A stretch of 64,000 nt of DNA from the NCBI RefSeq assembly GCF_019968605.1, contig NZ_CP082966.1, positions 1,227,001-1,291,000 on the forward strand, in the 5' to 3' direction. Position 1 is the stretch's first letter. Every line of letters begins with the position of its first letter. Positions 28,441-36,945 of the stretch are shown here, piece after piece. Source of the stretch: Polaribacter litorisediminis (lineage in GTDB: Bacteria; Bacteroidota; Bacteroidia; Flavobacteriales; Flavobacteriaceae). The notes under the pieces were generated by a model. The model did no database searches and was not told the DNA's origin. It saw only the letters and a program-made list of their open reading frames with translations. A program made the translations under genes and the position numbers.

Positions 28441-28715
28441 TATTTAGAAAAGAATATTGAAAGATCAAAATCGATAATATATAAGAAGATCAGAACCAAT
28501 ATTATAACAATAAAAATAATGATTTTATTTCCCCTTTTATCCGCATTTTTAAGATCATTAATCGCTTCTGTAAATTTAGATTTTAAGCCTTTATTTTTAC
28601 CAGCAGTGGTTCTAAACTTATCTAGTTTATGCTCAATTTTAAAAGGATTTCCTTCTCCTTTATAATACCGAGGCTGATAATCGAATTTTTTATTTGTTCT
28701 TTTTAGAAATCCCAT
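28440..28715 (-). CDS. Small single-span membrane protein between ribH and mutL
   Basis: 91 residues: a basic, mostly polar N-terminal 65 residues (KKFDYQPRYYKGEGNPFKIE) and one C-terminal membrane segment, IIIFIVIILVLIFLYIIDF. Homologues at the same place in Flavobacteria are sometimes labelled 'riboflavin synthase subunit beta', which comes from the neighbouring ribH and is not supported by the sequence. Function unknown. Overlaps mutL by one base, so co-translated. Confidence 0.8.
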   Translation of the reverse strand: MGFLKRTNKKFDYQPRYYKGEGNPFKIEHKLDKFRTTAGKNKGLKSKFTEAINDLKNADKRGNKIIIFIVIILVLIFLYIIDFDLSIFFSK

Positions 28716-28937
28716 AACTTTAAAATAATTGATAATACTGATTTAAAATGAATCAAATTTTATACCAATTTTAAGTAAATCAAATTTAAAGAAATAAACG
28801 CAATGCGTCAACAAATGATGTTAAAAGTATTCTTAAATTTCTGGTAAGGTATTTAAAACCTTGTCCGTTTTAGGTAAAAAGCGAACATAATTGCTGCTTA
28901 CAGGCTCAAAAAAAAATTAAAGTAAAATAAGAATAAT

Positions 28938-29444
28938 TTAAAATCCAATACTTTCAGAAGTTCTATCAGAGTTTTTTATTGCTGCCATTTTTACAGCAGC
29001 TACTGCACATTCGATTCCTTTATTACCCAATTTTCCGCCAGATCTGTCTAAAGATTGCTGTTTATTATTGTCTGTTAAGACGCAAAAAATTACAGGAACA
29101 TCATATTTAATATTTAAATCGATAATTCCCTGTGTAACGCCTTCACAAACAAAATCAAAATGTTTTGTTTCTCCTTGAATAACGCTCCCAATGGCGATAA
29201 TTGCATCTAAATTTTTAGATTGAATCATCTTTTTACAACCAAAAACAAGTTCAAAACTACCGGGAACATCCCAAGAAATTATATTTTCTTTGGCAGCTCC
29301 ACAATCGATTAAAGTTTGTATTGCACCTTTTTGTAAATTTCTAGTGATTTCAGGATTCCATTCTGAAACAACAATCCCAAATCGAAAAGATTTCGCATTT
29401 GGGATTGTTGATTTATCGTAATAAGATAAATTAGTTGTTGCCAT
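28938..29444 (-). CDS. ribH: 6,7-dimethyl-8-ribityllumazine synthase
   Basis: Penultimate enzyme of riboflavin synthesis, forming an icosahedral or pentameric shell. 168 residues with FGIVVSEWNPEIT, the substrate loop VPGSFELVFGCK, and GSVIQGETKHFDFVCEGV carrying the conserved histidine. No FMN riboswitch was seen upstream. It is separated from the TPR protein gene upstream by 52 bp. Confidence 0.95.
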   Translation of the reverse strand: MATTNLSYYDKSTIPNAKSFRFGIVVSEWNPEITRNLQKGAIQTLIDCGAAKENIISWDVPGSFELVFGCKKMIQSKNLDAIIAIGSVIQGETKHFDFVCEGVTQGIIDLNIKYDVPVIFCVLTDNNKQQSLDRSGGKLGNKGIECAVAAVKMAAIKNSDRTSESIGF

Positions 29445-29496
29445 TTTATTTCGTATTAAGCATTCAGTATAAAATGAATTTTGTTTTTACTGAAAA

Positions 29497-30261
29497 CTAT
29501 TCGGCATATTTTGCCGCATTGATAAATTTTTCTATGTCTTTCCCTTCATCAGAAGTAGCGTATTTTTCTTTAATTTCTGTAAATAAAGATTCTGCTTTAT
29601 CGTATTTTTTTAGCAACATAGCGGTATGACCTGCTTTGTACAAAAATAAAGGTGTTGTAAACTCATTGGCATTTGTATTAGCCGCTTTTTCATAATATTC
29701 TAGCGCGTCTTCTTGCTGATCTATATCCGAAAAAGCATCACCAATAGCACCTAAAGAAATTGCATTTAAAGTAGCATTGTCAGAATTAAATTTACTTAAA
29801 TACTCAATACCTTTATCATATTGTTTCATTTGTAAGTAAGAAATGCCAGCATAATAATTTGCAATATTCCCTGCATCAGTACCGCTGTAAGATTCAGCAA
29901 TATCTAAAAAACCATATCTACCATCTGCACCTTCTAATCCTAAATTTAATAAAGAATCAATACCAGAACCGGCAGTTGCAGCTTCGTCAAAATGTTTTCT
30001 AGGAAATGCTAACTCGTTGGCAGCTTCTAGCTCATTCGGTTCTGTAATGTAAGTGGTATATGCTAAAAAAGCAAGAAAAACGACTACTGCACCAACTAAA
30101 GCAGCAAATAATGGTTTGCTATTTTTTTCTATCCATTGTTCAGATTTAGAAGCTGTTTCATCTAAAGTATTTAAAACTCCAGCTGTTTCAAATTCAGATT
30201 CATCAATTTCTTGCACTCCCTTTTTACCTTCTGGTTTATATTTTTTCTTGTAAGTAGCCAT
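29497..30261 (-). CDS. Membrane-anchored TPR protein (YfgM-like)
   Basis: 254 residues. A short cytoplasmic N-terminus, one membrane segment (KPLFAALVGAVVVFLAFLAY, residues about 48-67) and a periplasmic part of TPR-like helices (ISYLQMKQYDKGIEYLSKF; QQEDALEYYEKAANT; KYDKAESLFTEI). This matches YfgM/Tol-Pal-like scaffold proteins that assist secretion chaperones; the precise role in Bacteroidota is unknown. Has its own TATTTTTG promoter box upstream. Confidence 0.85.
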   Translation of the reverse strand: MATYKKKYKPEGKKGVQEIDESEFETAGVLNTLDETASKSEQWIEKNSKPLFAALVGAVVVFLAFLAYTTYITEPNELEAANELAFPRKHFDEAATAGSGIDSLLNLGLEGADGRYGFLDIAESYSGTDAGNIANYYAGISYLQMKQYDKGIEYLSKFNSDNATLNAISLGAIGDAFSDIDQQEDALEYYEKAANTNANEFTTPLFLYKAGHTAMLLKKYDKAESLFTEIKEKYATSDEGKDIEKFINAAKYAE

Positions 30262-30284
30262 ATTTGCTTTAAAATTATAGGCGA

Positions 30285-30292
30285 CAAAAATA
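30285..30292 (-). promoter_or_regulatory. -7 box (TATTTTTG) of the TPR protein gene
   Basis: Exact TAnnTTTG match on the minus strand, 23 bases before the ATG at 30261. Confidence 0.55.
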
Positions 30293-30375
30293 GTTTTTTT
30301 AATTGGATTTAAAAAGCGGTTATTTCGCTAAATTTTCAATAATTTGCATTTCCTTTTTAACACTTCTAATTATTC

Positions 30376-31455
30376 ATGTATTTACAGAAAATTTCACTTG
30401 TTAACTTTAAGAATATTGCATCACAATCTTTTGATTTTCAAGAGAAAATAAATTGTTTTGTGGGGAATAATGGTGTTGGTAAAACAAACGTTTTAGACGC
30501 TATTTATTATCTATCTTTTACAAAAAGTTATTTTAATTCTGTGGCTTTGCAAAATATTAAGCACGGAGAAGGTTTTTTTATGATTGAAGGAAATTATCTT
30601 TTACATCATAGAAATGAAAAAATTGTTTGTAGTCTAAAAAAAGGACAGAAAAAAGTATTAAAAAGAAATGAGAAAGCTTACGAAAAGTTTTCTGAGCATA
30701 TTGGGCAATTTCCGTTAGTAATTATTTCGCCTGCGGATAGAGATTTAGTAACTGAGGGCAGTGATACGAGAAGGAAATTTATTGATGGTGTAATTTCGCA
30801 GCAAAACAAATTATATTTAAAAGACTTAATGGCATATAATAAAGTGTTAAGCCAGCGCAATGCTTTGTTGAAGTATTTTGCGGCAAATAGAACTTTTGAT
30901 GCTTTAAATTTAAGCGTTTATGATGAGCAACTTTCTGAGTATGGTGCAAGAATTTATCAAATTAGAAAAGATTTTTTAGAAGCTTTTATTCCCATTTTTA
31001 ATGAAAAATATCAAATAATTTCTGGGGATAAAGAAAAAGTTAATTTAAATTATAAAAGTCAGTTGCACGATTTTGTAATGACAGATTTATTAAAAAAGTC
31101 ATTAATGAAAGATAAAATGATTCAGTACACCTCCTCCGGAATTCATAAAGACGATTTAAGTTTTGAGATTGGTGAATATCCAATTAAAAAATTTGGTTCT
31201 CAAGGGCAGCAAAAATCATATTTAATTGCTTTAAAATTAGCCCAGTTTGATTTTATCAAACAACAATCTAATGTACTACCAATTTTATTATTAGATGATA
31301 TTTTTGATAAATTAGACGAAAATAGAGTTTCACAAATTATAGATTTGGTAAATAATGACGATTTCGGACAAATATTTATCACAGATACGCATGCTGAAAG
31401 AACAGAAAACATTTTAAAGAAAGGGGATAAACCATATCAGATTTTTAAACTATAG
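30376..31455 (+). CDS. recF: DNA replication and repair protein RecF
   Basis: SMC-like ATPase that loads RecA at gaps. 359 residues with [14 protein letters not shown], Walker [10 protein letters not shown], the RecF-specific FVGNN start, signature region [15 protein letters not shown], and Walker [13 protein letters not shown]. Starts at ATG 30376, divergent from the TPR protein gene. The DUF721 (DciA-type) gene follows after 118 bp, an order common in Bacteroidota. Confidence 0.96.
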   Translation: MYLQKISLVNFKNIASQSFDFQEKINCFVGNNGVGKTNVLDAIYYLSFTKSYFNSVALQNIKHGEGFFMIEGNYLLHHRNEKIVCSLKKGQKKVLKRNEKAYEKFSEHIGQFPLVIISPADRDLVTEGSDTRRKFIDGVISQQNKLYLKDLMAYNKVLSQRNALLKYFAANRTFDALNLSVYDEQLSEYGARIYQIRKDFLEAFIPIFNEKYQIISGDKEKVNLNYKSQLHDFVMTDLLKKSLMKDKMIQYTSSGIHKDDLSFEIGEYPIKKFGSQGQQKSYLIALKLAQFDFIKQQSNVLPILLLDDIFDKLDENRVSQIIDLVNNDDFGQIFITDTHAERTENILKKGDKPYQIFKL

Positions 31456-31573
31456 ATTTTATTGTCTTTATTAAAATTGATTTTTTAAGATTGATAAACA
31501 AGGAATTTAATTATTAACAATAAGATTGTAAAGCAAGCAAAAAAGTTTGATTTGCAAATACAAACAATAGAAG

Positions 31574-31876
31574 ATGTCAAAATCAAAAAGAGAGAACGAT
31601 TCTTTTTCAATAGAAGATTTAATGCAAAGTTTTATCAAAGAAAATAACTTGAGTAAAGGGATGCAAAAAATGAAGATAGAAGAAACTTGGACTAAAATGA
31701 TGGGACCTGGTGTTGTTACGCACACGACATCTATAAGACTGCAAAATAAGACGTTAATTATTCAATTAAAATCTTCTGTTTTAAGAGAGGAATTAAGTTA
31801 CGGAAAAGAGAAAATTATAAAAATGATGAATGAGGAATTAGGTGAAGAAATTATTGAAAAATTGATGTTGATTTAA
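31574..31876 (+). CDS. DUF721 protein, DciA-type helicase-loading factor
   Basis: 100 residues covering the DUF721 domain: SFSIEDLMQSFIKENNLSKG, the tryptophan in IEETWTKMMGPGV, and LIIQLKSSVLREELSYGKE. DUF721 is the DciA family, which loads DnaB in bacteria lacking DnaC; its location after recF is typical. It is short, only the KH-like core with no extension. Its stop codon overlaps the ATG of the decayed YcxB-like gene (TAATG). Confidence 0.88.
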   Translation: MSKSKRENDSFSIEDLMQSFIKENNLSKGMQKMKIEETWTKMMGPGVVTHTTSIRLQNKTLIIQLKSSVLREELSYGKEKIIKMMNEELGEEIIEKLMLI

Positions 31877-32386
31877 TGGATTTAAAATATCAACTCCAGC
31901 GTAAAGATTATCTAGACCAACAGTTATACTAAGCTTCAAAAAATAAAAAACTTCAAAATAGAAAATTAAGGAGTTGATTTATTATTTTATGGTTCAGAAA
32001 ATTTATCAACATTTTATTTCTTTTCTTTCATCACACGTATTGCAATTGTATTTTATCCCGTTTATTTTAAAGACCGTTTAAAAACTCATAATAAAAAACA
32101 TATTTCAAAGACTTATAAAAAAAGATTTGGCATGCAATCTCATATCATTTTTAAAGATTCTTTTTTAGAATCTAAAGATATTACAAGAGAGGTTAAAATT
32201 AATTATTCAGTATTTATAGAAATAATTCAAATTTCTACACACTATATTATAAATGTAGCATCTGGAGAAACTTTAATTATTGCAAAAGAATACATTAAAG
32301 ATTCAACTAAATTGAATGTTTTTCTAAAAGATCTTTCCAATAAGTTGGCTATTGAATACAAAACTGATGTAGATTGGAAAAGGTAA
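31876..32386 (+). pseudogene. YcxB-like membrane protein, decayed
   Basis: Read in pieces, this is one YcxB-like protein (about 165 residues in intact relatives). It starts with ATG 31876 overlapping the DUF721 stop: MDLKYQLQRKDYLDQQLY, then an in-frame TAA (31930-31932), 14 more codons (ASKNKKLQNRKLRS), then TGA (31975-31977, likely TGG originally). The reading frame then shifts by one between about 31978 and 32040, and the new frame continues with FYFFSFITRIAIVFYPVYFKDR and the cytoplasmic YcxB domain to the stop at 32386. The last 84 codons (from ATG 32132) could still be read as a short ORF. The family assignment rests on pattern; decay is seen directly. Confidence 0.72.
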
Positions 32387-32391
32387 TTTTT

Positions 32392-33696
32392 TTATTCTGA
32401 TGTTTTAAAATCAACCAAAAAAGATTTTAATGGGATTTCATCTTCGGTTCTATATCCGTTTTCTAGTAGAATTTGATACCTTTTATTTTTCTCTAATTTT
32501 ACTTTATATGTTACAGAAAGGCCGTCTTTGGCAAAATCAATTCCTAATAATTTAGGAAAATGATCTTTCCCTAATTCTCCAAATCCTGTAGATTTTATAT
32601 TGTTATCCATCTTTTTAGAAAATTTTAAAGTGATTTCTGTTGTTTTTGAAGATACATTTTGACTCCCATTCTCAAACTGCTTTATAGCAATTACATTTGG
32701 TCTATTTTCTTCAAATTTCTGATATAAATTTTCAACAGTATCTGATAAAAAACCTGATTTATTTACAAAATCTTCGATTTGAGTATCATTATTATAATCT
32801 AACTCAATCATTTCTTTGATTGCTAATTTTTTATCTGAAGCTTTGTTATAGTTTGCTTCTGCAATTCTAGCTCCCATAAAGTAAATTAAATCTCTCGTTT
32901 TAAATTGATTGTTTTCATTCCACATCCAATCGCCCATTTTTCGAACGTTAAACATTTCTTTTTCATACGCCTCCTTCAACTTTACTTCATTTTTTAATCC
33001 AAATTTATGATATTTAAAAGGCGCATTTTTACTAGTAACCTTGGTGGCAATAAAATCTGCAATTCCCTCAAATAAACTTTGTGATAAGATATTATCTATC
33101 GTGGCATTTTGTTGTGTGTGCACATATTCATGAATATTTAAAAAATCTACATATTGTGGTGGGTTAATTTCAAAATACTTTTTAACATGATTCAAACTTT
33201 CAGGAAACTCTTCTGTAACAGTGTATTTATCACCCAAAGCAAATTCAGAACCAATTAATGCCATATCGTTAAACCCCGTTCCAGGCGACCTAAAAACGCC
33301 CATGGTGTAATAAATTGTTGCGGGTTTTAAATCAGGATAAATTTCTTTAAATTTTTCAATTCCAGCTCTAATCTGAATATCAAATTTATCTGTATTTAAA
33401 GTGTTATTTCTGATGGAATTCCAAAACCTAGGATATTTTTTAATCGCATCTACATATTCCTGAGGGCTATAATTTCTTGATCGAATCATGCCTTGTTGGC
33501 CTCTTGTTGCGTTGTCTAAAAAGTATTCATTTATATATTTTAGATGCAAAACAGTATCGTTTACGGCTAAAATATGATCATACGCTTTCCAGAAATTTTT
33601 AATATCGGTATTTACAATTTCTTGCGAATCTTCAAGTTTTTTATCACAATTGATGCATAAAAGCGAGATTAAAAAAAGGAAAAAGAGATGTTTCAT
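32392..33696 (-). CDS. Lipoprotein zinc metalloprotease-like protein
   Basis: 434 residues from ATG 33694-33696, chosen because the longer open frame begins with TTG inside a promoter box. A lipoprotein signal (FLFLISLLCINC) precedes a domain with HEYVHTQQNA (HExxH) and a downstream glutamate in SLFEGIADFIATKV, the pattern of a gluzincin-like DUF2268-type protease. The C-terminal 90 residues (TTEITLKFSKKMDNN ... GLSVTYKVKLEKNK) look like a bacterial Ig-like (Big_5) domain. Exposed in the periplasm or on the outer membrane. Substrate unknown. Confidence 0.8.
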   Translation of the reverse strand: MKHLFFLFLISLLCINCDKKLEDSQEIVNTDIKNFWKAYDHILAVNDTVLHLKYINEYFLDNATRGQQGMIRSRNYSPQEYVDAIKKYPRFWNSIRNNTLNTDKFDIQIRAGIEKFKEIYPDLKPATIYYTMGVFRSPGTGFNDMALIGSEFALGDKYTVTEEFPESLNHVKKYFEINPPQYVDFLNIHEYVHTQQNATIDNILSQSLFEGIADFIATKVTSKNAPFKYHKFGLKNEVKLKEAYEKEMFNVRKMGDWMWNENNQFKTRDLIYFMGARIAEANYNKASDKKLAIKEMIELDYNNDTQIEDFVNKSGFLSDTVENLYQKFEENRPNVIAIKQFENGSQNVSSKTTEITLKFSKKMDNNIKSTGFGELGKDHFPKLLGIDFAKDGLSVTYKVKLEKNKRYQILLENGYRTEDEIPLKSFLVDFKTSE

Positions 33697-33711
33697 TAAT
33701 TTGATTTTTAT

Positions 33712-33719
33712 CAAAGATA
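33712..33719 (-). promoter_or_regulatory. -7 box (TATCTTTG) of the metalloprotease gene
   Basis: Exact TAnnTTTG match, 15 bases before the ATG at 33696. It overlaps the alternative TTG start at 33714. Confidence 0.55.
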
Positions 33720-33744
33720 TCTAAAAAAAAATAGGTTGCATAAA

Positions 33745-33772
33745 AAAACTCGCAACTTACGTTACGAGTTTT
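33745..33772 (-). terminator. Terminator of ndk
   Basis: Minus-strand hairpin with a 12-bp stem (one G-T pair) and a four-base loop, AAAACTCG at its base, flanked by A/T runs. Lies 24 bp downstream of the ndk stop. Confidence 0.75.
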
Positions 33773-33795
33773 ATAAATTTTATCTTAAATGAGTT

Positions 33796-34215
33796 TTAAA
33801 ACTGCTCTCTTCCAGAAAAGTGAAAGTTTCCTTCAATTTCCGCATTTTCATCAGAATCAGAACCATGCACAGCATTTTCTCCCATAGAAGTTGCATATAA
33901 TTTTCTAATAGTTCCTTCTGCAGCATCAGCAGGATTGGTAGCACCAATTAAAGTTCTAAAATCTTCTACTGCATTTTCTTTTTCTAAAATTGCAGCTACA
34001 ATTGGTCCACGTGTCATAAACTCAACTAATTCTCCGAAAAATGGTCGCTCATTATGCACTGCATAAAAAGTTTCAGCATCAGCCTTGGTCATTTGAGTTT
34101 TCTTAACTGCTACAATTCTAAATCCTGCAGCATTTATTTTTTCTAATATTGCACCTGTATGCCCGTTTTCTATAGCATCTGGTTTCAGCATGGTAAAAGT
34201 TCTATTTGTTGCCAT
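33796..34215 (-). CDS. ndk: Nucleoside-diphosphate kinase
   Basis: Balances the nucleoside triphosphate pool. 139 residues with [13 protein letters not shown] at the start, the [16 protein letters not shown] segment, and the active-site histidine in [16 protein letters not shown]. Full length. Own TACTTTTG promoter box at 34235-34242 and own terminator, so monocistronic. Confidence 0.97.
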   Translation of the reverse strand: MATNRTFTMLKPDAIENGHTGAILEKINAAGFRIVAVKKTQMTKADAETFYAVHNERPFFGELVEFMTRGPIVAAILEKENAVEDFRTLIGATNPADAAEGTIRKLYATSMGENAVHGSDSDENAEIEGNFHFSGREQF

Positions 34216-34234
34216 TCTATCTTTTAAATTTTTG

Positions 34235-34242
34235 CAAAAGTA
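34235..34242 (-). promoter_or_regulatory. -7 box (TACTTTTG) of ndk
   Basis: Exact TAnnTTTG match, 19 bases before the ndk ATG at 34215. Confidence 0.55.
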
Positions 34243-34265
34243 GTACTTTTATAATAAATAAAAAA

Positions 34266-35309
34266 TTATGGGTAAACTTGATTTATTTCTTGTAAAAGAA
34301 TATTGTCTTTACCTCTCATTTGCATGGAAACAGATTTGTTATCAAAATTAAATAGCAATAAACCAAAACTTATTTCTGAAATTACATTCTGAACTCGATA
34401 TTGGTTCGGTTCTGAAACAAAATTAGTGTACGCATGTGTTAATCCGCTGGACGTAAAATCGATTAAAGGATATGTTAAGTTGTCTACCTTAATTTTAGAA
34501 AATTCAGATAAATGTCGATCTCCTGAAACAATAAAAACACCTTTTGCTTTGCTGTCTATAATACTATTTTTTAGTTTTTTTACATCATTCGGAAAATTAC
34601 CCCAAGTTTCAAAACCATGTTCAGCAGCCAAAACCTGAATGCTACTTACAACGATGTTAAAATCTGCTTTAGACGTATTCAATTCATTTTTAAACCAGTT
34701 CCACTGTTGCTTTCCTAAAACGGAACTGTTCGTGTCTTCATTTGGAATGTATCGCTTTTTTGTGATGTTAGTGGCTTTTATCAATGGAGTTCTAAAATAT
34801 CGAGTATCTAAAACAATTACTTTAATAGTTCCTTTTGCTGTTTTAAATTCTTGAGAGTAATAAATTCCTTCTTGATTTCTTCTCGGACTGTTTGCATCAA
34901 CGTTAAAAAAATCTAAAAATAATTTTTGGGCTTCCTTTTTTTTATGAAATTCAGTTCCGCTATCGTTAAAACCATAATCATGATCATCCCAAGTAGCTAA
35001 AACAGGAATATTCTCAGTAAGTTCCGCATACCCTTTTTGCTTTTTTAAATCATCATAATCACTTTTCATTTTAGTCATATCATCGGTGTCACTATATATA
35101 TTGTCGCCACCCCAAATCCATAAATCTGGATTATTTTTTTTGATTTCTTTCCATAGAATATTCGGTTTGTATTGCTTATTACAAGAACCAAAAGCAATGG
35201 TAAAATCAACTTTGTGATTGGTAATTTTGGTTGTATTTTCTTTAGTTGATTTACAAGAATATAAACTTAAAAATAAAAGAGTACCGAGTGTAAAAAAAAT
35301 ATTTTTCAT
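34266..35309 (-). CDS. PhoD-like alkaline phosphatase family lipoprotein
   Basis: 347 residues with a lipoprotein signal ending in LSLYSC (cysteine 19). Metallophosphatase motifs: FGSCNKQYKPN, WGGDNIYSD, TWDDHDYGFND, VLDTRYFRTP and SGDRHLSEF, all PhoD-type metal-binding positions. Likely a phosphodiesterase/phosphatase on the cell surface or in the periplasm, supplying phosphate. Divergent from nrnA with an overlapping promoter region. Confidence 0.93.
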   Translation of the reverse strand: MKNIFFTLGTLLFLSLYSCKSTKENTTKITNHKVDFTIAFGSCNKQYKPNILWKEIKKNNPDLWIWGGDNIYSDTDDMTKMKSDYDDLKKQKGYAELTENIPVLATWDDHDYGFNDSGTEFHKKKEAQKLFLDFFNVDANSPRRNQEGIYYSQEFKTAKGTIKVIVLDTRYFRTPLIKATNITKKRYIPNEDTNSSVLGKQQWNWFKNELNTSKADFNIVVSSIQVLAAEHGFETWGNFPNDVKKLKNSIIDSKAKGVFIVSGDRHLSEFSKIKVDNLTYPLIDFTSSGLTHAYTNFVSEPNQYRVQNVISEISFGLLLFNFDNKSVSMQMRGKDNILLQEINQVYP

Positions 35310-35332
35310 TAAAAATTATAAGGATTATTTAA

Positions 35333-35362
35333 CAAAGGTATTATAAAATATATTTTGAACAA
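35333..35362 (-). promoter_or_regulatory. Promoter of the PhoD-like gene
   Basis: -7 box TACCTTTG at 35333-35340 and -33 TTG at 35360-35362 (minus strand), separated by 19 bp, the spacing expected of the Bacteroidota housekeeping sigma factor. The -33 box is part of TTGAACAA, which also supplies the -33 of nrnA on the other strand. Confidence 0.65.
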
Positions 35363-35383
35363 TGTTATTAAATTGTATATTCG
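35355..35383 (+). promoter_or_regulatory. Promoter of nrnA
   Basis: -33 TTG at 35355-35357 and -7 TATATTCG at 35376-35383 (one mismatch), 18 bp apart. The -7 ends six bases before the nrnA ATG, so the mRNA is probably leaderless. Confidence 0.6.
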
Positions 35384-35389
35384 CACCTT

Positions 35390-36418
35390 ATGATTTTAAA
35401 AGGATTTGAAGCATTAAAAAGCTTTCTTGAGGAACCAAGAAATATTGTAATTATTGGGCATAGAAATCCGGATGGAGACGCCATAGGATCGGCATTAGCC
35501 TTAAAGCATTATTTGGATAAAAAAGGGCATTTAGCAACCGTTGTAATGCCCAACGAGTATCCATATTTTTTACATTGGTTGCCAGGATCTGAAACTACTT
35601 ACAAATTTGATCGGCAAAATAGCCAGTCTAAAAAAGCAATTGATCATTCGGATCTAATTTTTCTTTTAGATTTTAATACGTTGCATCGAGTTGGTTATGA
35701 CATGAAAAATACTTTGGATGCCTATCCAAATGATTTTGCGATGATAGATCATCATCAACAACCCGATGAAGTGACTTATATGTATTCCGATACAGAAATT
35801 TGTTCTACTTGCCAAATGTTGTATCAGTTTATCGATATGAATCACGATTTAGAATTGATTGATGCTACTATTGCAACGTGTTTATACACAGGTATTATGA
35901 CAGATACGGGGTCTTTTAGATTTAAATCTACCACAAGTAAAACACATAGAATTGTAGCAGATTTAATTGATAAAGGCGCAAAAAACGATAGAATACATAA
36001 TAATGTATATGATGCTAATTCTTACAATAGACTTTTATTATTAGGGCAAGCTTTAAGTAATTTACAAATCTTACCCTCTTTTAAAACTGCGTATATTACG
36101 TTAACCTGTGAAGAAAAAAAACGTTTCGACTTCCAAAAAGGGGATACAGAAGGTATTGTAAACTATGCGCTTTCTTTAAAAGGCATAATTTTTGCAGCTA
36201 TTTTTATTGAAGACAGTGAGCAACAAATTATTAAAATTTCGTTTAGATCTAAAGGGGATTTTTCGGTAAACAAATTTTCTAGAAACCATTTTGAGGGAGG
36301 TGGCCATGATAATGCAGCTGGCGGAAAATCGGATAAATCAATGACAGAGACGGTTACAAAATTCATTTCTTTATTATCCGAATATCAAACAGAATTAGAG
36401 CAATCTTATGAGGTATAG
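35390..36418 (+). CDS. nrnA: Bifunctional oligoribonuclease/PAP phosphatase NrnA
   Basis: DHH/DHHA1 phosphoesterase degrading nano-RNA and 3'-phosphoadenosine 5'-phosphate. 342 residues with IIGHRNPDGDAIGSALAL, FLLDFNTLHRVG, the DHH motif MIDHHQQPDE, CTGIMTDTGSF-like TGIMTDTGSFRF, and the C-terminal GGGHDNAAGG of DHHA1. Its last 11 bases overlap the start of gldI, so the two are co-translated. Confidence 0.95.
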   Translation: MILKGFEALKSFLEEPRNIVIIGHRNPDGDAIGSALALKHYLDKKGHLATVVMPNEYPYFLHWLPGSETTYKFDRQNSQSKKAIDHSDLIFLLDFNTLHRVGYDMKNTLDAYPNDFAMIDHHQQPDEVTYMYSDTEICSTCQMLYQFIDMNHDLELIDATIATCLYTGIMTDTGSFRFKSTTSKTHRIVADLIDKGAKNDRIHNNVYDANSYNRLLLLGQALSNLQILPSFKTAYITLTCEEKKRFDFQKGDTEGIVNYALSLKGIIFAAIFIEDSEQQIIKISFRSKGDFSVNKFSRNHFEGGGHDNAAGGKSDKSMTETVTKFISLLSEYQTELEQSYEV

Positions 36419-36938
36419 ATTTTTGTTTATTGCAATGATTATTTTTCTTTCTTGTTCTAAAATGGAGCCAAGAAGACCCATTCATCAAAAACCATCGACA
36501 ACCCTTTATTTTGAAGCCATGGAGGAAAATAAAAGGTTAAACCAAATAGAAGATGAAAAGATTCTAAAGGTCATAGAAAAAGATTCTTTAAATTTGTATT
36601 TGCAATCTTCTAGTGGGTTTTGGTACACTTATATCAAAAAAATAGAGCAAGATTTACCGACTCCCAAAAAAGGAGATGAAGTAGTTTTAATGTACAATAT
36701 CACTGATTTAAAAGATGCGATCATTTACAGCAAAGAAGAATTGGGTGTTAAGAACTATATTGTAGATAAAGAGGATTTTATTTCTGGTTTACAAAAAGGA
36801 ATAAAGTTGATGAAAATAGGAGAAACAATTACCTTTGTAATTCCGTCTTATAGTGCTTTTGGTATTACCGGAGATGGAGATAAAATTGGAATTAACCAAT
36901 CTATAAAAAGTACAGTAACATTAATTAATATTAAATAA
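36408..36938 (+). CDS. gldI: Gliding motility-associated FKBP-type prolyl isomerase lipoprotein GldI
   Basis: 176 residues, lipoprotein signal ending in FLSC (cysteine 16). The C-terminal half is an FKBP-like domain: KKGDEVVLMYNITD, FISGLQKGIKLMKIGETITFVIPSYSAFG. GldI is needed for gliding in Flavobacterium johnsoniae and is presumed to help fold other Gld/Spr proteins outside the inner membrane. The gene order nrnA-gldI is common in this family. Overlaps nrnA by 11 bp and is 7 bp from the next isomerase. Confidence 0.93.
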   Translation: MRYRFLFIAMIIFLSCSKMEPRRPIHQKPSTTLYFEAMEENKRLNQIEDEKILKVIEKDSLNLYLQSSSGFWYTYIKKIEQDLPTPKKGDEVVLMYNITDLKDAIIYSKEELGVKNYIVDKEDFISGLQKGIKLMKIGETITFVIPSYSAFGITGDGDKIGINQSIKSTVTLINIK

Positions 36939-36945
36939 ATAGAAA

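Noticed and set aside
28716..28937. Possible FMN riboswitch or gene in the ribH/mutL interval
   Set aside because: No RFN element features and ribH is upstream on the same strand, not downstream; the 222 bp hold only AT-rich sequence.
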